From: Symbiodinium natans
Taxonomy: Eukaryota; Sar; Dinophyceae; Suessiales; Symbiodiniaceae
DNA length: 57,102 nt
Direction of reading: 5' to 3'
Assembly (NCBI GenBank): GCA_905221605.1
Contig: CAJNDS010002448.1
Coordinates: 302,501 to 359,602, forward strand
This document shows, one piece after another, positions 54,046 to 57,102 of the stretch. Positions within the stretch are counted from its first letter, which is position 1. Every line of letters begins with the position of its first letter. The position numbers and the translations under genes were made by a program. The notes under the pieces are model-generated. The model did not search any database. It had not been told where the DNA came from and saw nothing but the letters and a program-made list of their open reading frames with translations.

Positions 54046-54315
54046 TTACAGGGGGCTTGTTCCGCCCCACAATCCCCATTGATAATAATGAACAACAATC
54101 TCATTCTGATTTTTAGCCATTGACAATTCCTCATTAATTTCACCCGAGAGCTCAAAGAAATCGCATCGGATAGAAGCTGTTAGCAAAGCTAAACCTTGGG
54201 CTAGTGAAGGCCTAGGATAGTAAAGAAAAGAGCCTTCACACATCTTGTGTGCGTCGGTGGTGACTATGGTCCCATTCCACATGGACATGGAGACGGCAAT
54301 GCCAGGAGTTGGCAT
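54046..54315 (-). CDS. possible terminal exon, unknown product
   Basis: A minus-strand frame of 89 codons reads as ordinary protein (MPTPGIAVSMSMWNGTIVTT, DAHKMCEGSFLYYPRPSLAQ, ELSGEINEELSMAKNQNEIV) and ends with TAA. An AG lies 6 bp before the ATG. The plus strand over the same bases is poorly open. Together with 54426-54526 and 54655-54867 it may form one minus-strand gene, but I could not find a set of junctions that keeps phase throughout. No family recognised. Confidence 0.3.
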   Translation of the reverse strand: MPTPGIAVSMSMWNGTIVTTDAHKMCEGSFLYYPRPSLAQGLALLTASIRCDFFELSGEINEELSMAKNQNEIVVHYYQWGLWGGTSPL

Positions 54316-54425
54316 TGAAGACTAGTGGCGAACGCCAAACCTGAAAATGCCCAAGCCAGCCTCAACCACACACATTCAACTCCAATCACCTCAAAGCCCG
54401 AACACGTCCCAACACCCTAGATCCC

Positions 54426-54526
54426 TGCAGCCCATTCGCAGTGGCCCATCGCCCGTATTGGCGACATCAAAGGTCACCTCAGCAGTGCTCTTGCCAATTC
54501 CGATGATCAGAGCATTCGCGCCGCCT
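54426..54526 (-). CDS. possible internal exon
   Basis: The minus-strand frame gives GANALIIGIGKSTAEVTFDV then ANTGDGPLRMGC. Composition is that of a folded beta-rich domain. Upstream it is limited by a TGA, and CAAG|GCGGCG could be an acceptor; a GT donor lies in GATCTAGG|GTGTTG. A 100-codon plus-strand frame also crosses this segment. Confidence 0.28.
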
Positions 54527-54654
54527 TGTCTTCATATCCCAGCAGGTCATGGACATGTCAGCATGAAAGACAAGCACGTGCAGGAAGCCATCTGTCAAAC
54601 AAAACCTGAAAGACAGCAAAAGCTTCGTCTTTGCCGCCGCCCATGGTGACTCTG

Positions 54655-54867
54655 TTATGCTGCTGACACGATGTAGAGGCTGCTCTGAAGCTCAGGAGTT
54701 GCATCAAGCAGCAAGGCTTCTACAAATTCGTGCAGCGCCTGGATTGAGTCACAGGCCTCTAGTCGGATTCCCAGCAGTTTATGCACAGGAATGCTTTCCT
54801 GCCACCACACAGTAATTGGCAAATGGGACAAAATGTGCTGTAGCATGGTCGGCTGGGCAGTCAGCAA
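54655..54867 (-). CDS. possible exon, helical protein
   Basis: The minus-strand frame of 70 codons reads LQHILSHLPITVWWQESIPV, HKLLGIRLEACDSIQALHEF, VEALLLDATPELQSSLYIVS, with regular hydrophobic spacing typical of helices. It ends at TAA; TACATC|GTGTCA just before the stop could be a donor. No family recognised. Confidence 0.3.
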   Translation of the reverse strand: MLTAQPTMLQHILSHLPITVWWQESIPVHKLLGIRLEACDSIQALHEFVEALLLDATPELQSSLYIVSAA

Positions 54868-54934
54868 CGACTCCGGAACACATCGCGACAGCTGTCTGTC
54901 TGCCTCTCACTCTGTCTCACAATCGAATTAGCTG

Positions 54935-54997
54935 CAGAAGCATGGCCTGCACGAAGGGTACCGGTCACCGGTACCCTTCGTGCAGGCCATGCTTCTG
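54935..54997. repeat. 63-bp nearly perfect palindrome
   Basis: Arms of 31 bp (54935-54965 and 54967-54997; arm begins CAGAAGCATGGCCTGCACGA) match without mismatch around a single central C. The centre GGTACCGGTCACCGGTACC is GC-rich. It can extrude as a cruciform or fold as a tight hairpin. Confidence 0.95.
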
Positions 54998-55189
54998 ACC
55001 GGTCCCTCCTTCCGGCCGGCCGCACCGCGCTTAACATCAAGGGCATGGGTCGGGAGCGGTGCAGATGTCCGCAATGATTGCGCAGCCTTCGGGGGTGCGT
55101 GGATTGTGTGGGGACAGGTGGGGAAAGGAAAGCCTTGAAAGCTGTCCCGGCTGTTGCTCGTCTGCATTCGTCTGCCTTTTGCGTTGAAC

Positions 55190-55256
55190 CTTTCCGGGCC
55201 AGGTGAATTTCCAGCCATTCCAGTGGAACGGCTGAAAATTCACCTGGCCCGGAAAG
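55190..55256. repeat. 67-bp hairpin at the start of array unit 1
   Basis: Arms of 33 bp (CTTTCCGGGCCAGGTGAATT and onwards) with two mismatches around a central G. The same structure recurs in units 2 and 3. Confidence 0.93.
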
Positions 55257-55817
55257 ACACGCGAGCTTGGAGGAGCTGTGCGCGTTCGCGCACGGAGCTC
55301 CTTCTGCCGGTGCGCGAACCCGTACAGCTTCTTAGCAAACTATAAGGACGTCTCCCGGACGTGTTGCTGTGTTGAGCATCAGCGATCTATCTAAAGGCTC
55401 CAGGAAGGAAGGAGAGGCAACTCCAAACGCGCGGCTCTCCACCAGCCAAGGCACCCAAGCGAATAAGCAACTGGACCCATTGACGGCGGTTCTGAAAAAC
55501 GGCCTCGCCCAAGGGGGAGCTTCCATTCGGAGGAGCTGCGTTGGGCAGCGCTGCCGCTCCGAGCGGCCTGGTGTAACGCCAGGGTCTTCGGGTCGTTCAA
55601 AATCTCCCTGAGAGTTTTGTCTGCTGGCCCAGGTGCTCTTTTCCCCATGCCAAGATGGCCTGGCAGCCGTCTGGGTTCAGTTCGGCAACTGCGGCCAGCA
55701 GCTCCCGGCGTACCTCAAAGTCTCTGTGGCCGGAGTGCTATTTCACATAGGCCATGACGTCGGTATTCAACTGCAACTCACACACCATGTCCTCGATGTC
55801 TGCCTTTTGCGTTGAAC

Positions 55818-55884
55818 CTTTCCGGGCCAGGTGAACTTCCAGCCGTTCCAGTGGAACGGCTGAAAATCCACCTGGCCCGGAAAG
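55818..55884. repeat. 67-bp hairpin at the start of array unit 2
   Basis: Same position and length as in unit 1. Arm differences (AACTTCC against AATCCA) show that the two arms evolve partly independently. Confidence 0.93.
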
Positions 55885-56471
55885 ACCCGCGAGCTTGGAG
55901 CAGCTGTGCGCGTTCGCACACCGGCAGAAGGAGCACCCGTACAGCTTCTTCGCAAAACTATAAGGATGTCTCCGGGAACATCGAATGGTCATGCCCGCCT
56001 GCTGTTGACCGGACGTGTTGCTGTGTTGAGCATCAGCGATCTATCTAAAGGCTCCAGGAAGGAAGGAAAAGCAACTCCAAACGCGCGGCTCTCCACCAGC
56101 AAAGGCACCCAAGCGAATAAGCAACTGGACCCATTGACGGCGGTTCTGAAAAATGGCCTCGCCCAAGAATGATCTTTCATTCAGAGGAGCTGCGTTGGGC
56201 AGCGCTGCCGCTCCGAGCGGCCTGGTGTAACGCCAGGGTCTTCGGGTCGTTCAAAATCTCCCTGAGAGTTTTGTCTGCTGGCCCAGGTGCTCTTTTCCCC
56301 ATGCCAAGATGGCCTGGCAGCGGTCTGGGTTCCGTTCGGCAACTGCGGCCAGCAGCTCCCGGCGTACCTCAAAGTCTCTGTGGCCGGAGTGCTATTTCAC
56401 ATAGGCCATGACGTCGGTATTCAACTGCATGTCACACACCATGTCCTCGATGTCTGCCTTTTGCGTTGAAC

Positions 56472-56538
56472 CTTTCCGGGCCAGGTGAACTTCCAGCCGT
56501 TCCAGTGGAACGGCTGAAAATTCACCTGGCCCGGAAAG
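56472..56538. repeat. 67-bp hairpin at the start of array unit 3
   Basis: Same structure. The central GTTCCAGTGGAAC is preserved in units 2 and 3. Confidence 0.93.
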
Positions 56539-57102
56539 ACACGCGAGCTTGGAGCAGCTGTGCGCGTTCGCGCATCGGCAGAAGGAGCACCCGTACAGCT
56601 TCTGCGCAAACTATAAGGACGTCTCCGGGAACATCGAATGGTCATGCCCGCCTGCTGTTGACCGGACGTGTTGCTGTGTTGAGCATCCGCGATCTATCTA
56701 AAGGCTCCAGGACGGAAGGAAAAGCAACTCCAAACGCGCGGCTCTCCACCAGCAAAGGCACCCAAGCGAATAAGCAACTGGACCCATTGACGGCGGTTCT
56801 GAAAAATGGCCTCGCCCAAGAAAGATCTTTCATTCAGAGGAGCTTGTCGGGCAGCGCTGCCTCTCCGAGCGGCCTGGTGTAACGCCAGGGTCTTCGGGTC
56901 GTTCAAAATCTCCCTGAGAGTTTTGTCTGCTGGCTCAGGTGCTCTTTTCCCCATGCCAAGATGGCCTGGCAGCGGTCTGGGTTCAGTTCGGCAACTGCGG
57001 CCAGCAGCTCCCGGCGTACCTCAAAGTCTCTGTGGCCGGAGTGCTATTTCACATAGGCCATGACGTCGGTATTCAACTGCAACTCACACACCATGTCCTC
57101 GA

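Larger units (their letters stand above)
55181..57102. repeat. tandem array, unit about 654 bp, at least three units
   Basis: Units start at GCGTTGAACCTTTCCGGGCC: 55181, 55809 and 56463, giving lengths 628, 654 and at least 640 (cut by the window end). Units 2 and 3 are nearly identical; unit 1 differs by a roughly 36-bp deletion between CCGG repeats and a local inversion. On the minus strand each unit contains protein-like stretches (ELLAAVAELNP, CQAILAWGKEHL, TLREILNDPKTLALHQAAR) in two frames broken by a TAG and a frame change. This looks like a decayed coding sequence carried along by the array, or exons I cannot resolve. Confidence 0.93.

Overview
The window looks like nuclear DNA of a eukaryotic microalga, most likely a dinoflagellate. 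It has no operons, no ribosome-binding sites and almost no long reading frames. It has short coding-looking segments separated by possible GT/AG (and AGG-type) introns, Ser/Thr-rich protein stretches of a kind common in dinoflagellate gene models, many microsatellites, and dozens of interstitial copies of TTTAGGG, the telomere repeat of dinoflagellates, land plants and several other algae. The assignment is an inference; chlorophyte, cryptophyte or other algal hosts are not excluded. I see no rRNA, tRNA, CRISPR array, reverse transcriptase or transposase.

Layout. 1-4.8 kb: gene-poor DNA with scattered, degenerate TTTAGGG/CCCTAAA motifs. 5.1-8.2 kb: a run of Ser/Thr-rich segments on the minus strand that join in frame as exons of one mucin-like gene, mixed with MITE-like elements and a 13-unit telomeric tract. 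8.2-21.5 kb: mostly non-coding, with small inverted-repeat elements, a (CTA)61 microsatellite, AT/TC microsatellites and a 16-unit telomeric tract. 21.6-22.8 kb: a satellite of ten cassettes whose inner segment occurs in both orientations. 22.9-23.8 kb: a repeat field built on a telomere-like palindrome. 23.8-34 kb: more small elements, telomere-bounded blocks, a (TTTTAGGG)12 tract and an unusual AACTC-rich field. 34.2-35.1 kb (minus): the one convincing intact reading frame, a 300-residue single-span membrane protein with an SH3-like segment. 35-51 kb: telomeric tracts, a 21-bp minisatellite, and weak coding candidates including a membrane-protein-like stretch at 38.2-39.0 kb. 51.7-52.4 kb (minus): an acidic exon joined in phase to a second exon by a 68-bp GT-AG intron. 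54.0-54.9 kb (minus): weak exon candidates. 54.9-57.1 kb: a nearly perfect 63-bp palindrome followed by a roughly 654-bp tandem array, each unit opening with a 67-bp hairpin; the array runs off the window end.

The main content is repeat biology rather than a pathway. At least six families of non-autonomous inverted-repeat elements about 75-110 bp long are present. One has six copies with 4-bp target duplications. Telomeric repeat tracts flank unique blocks of about 70-140 bp in the outward orientation (CCCTAAA on the left, TTTAGGG on the right) at least nine times, and at two sites a telomeric tract sits directly at the end of such an element. Coding calls other than the 300-residue frame rest on reading by eye and are marked with low confidence.
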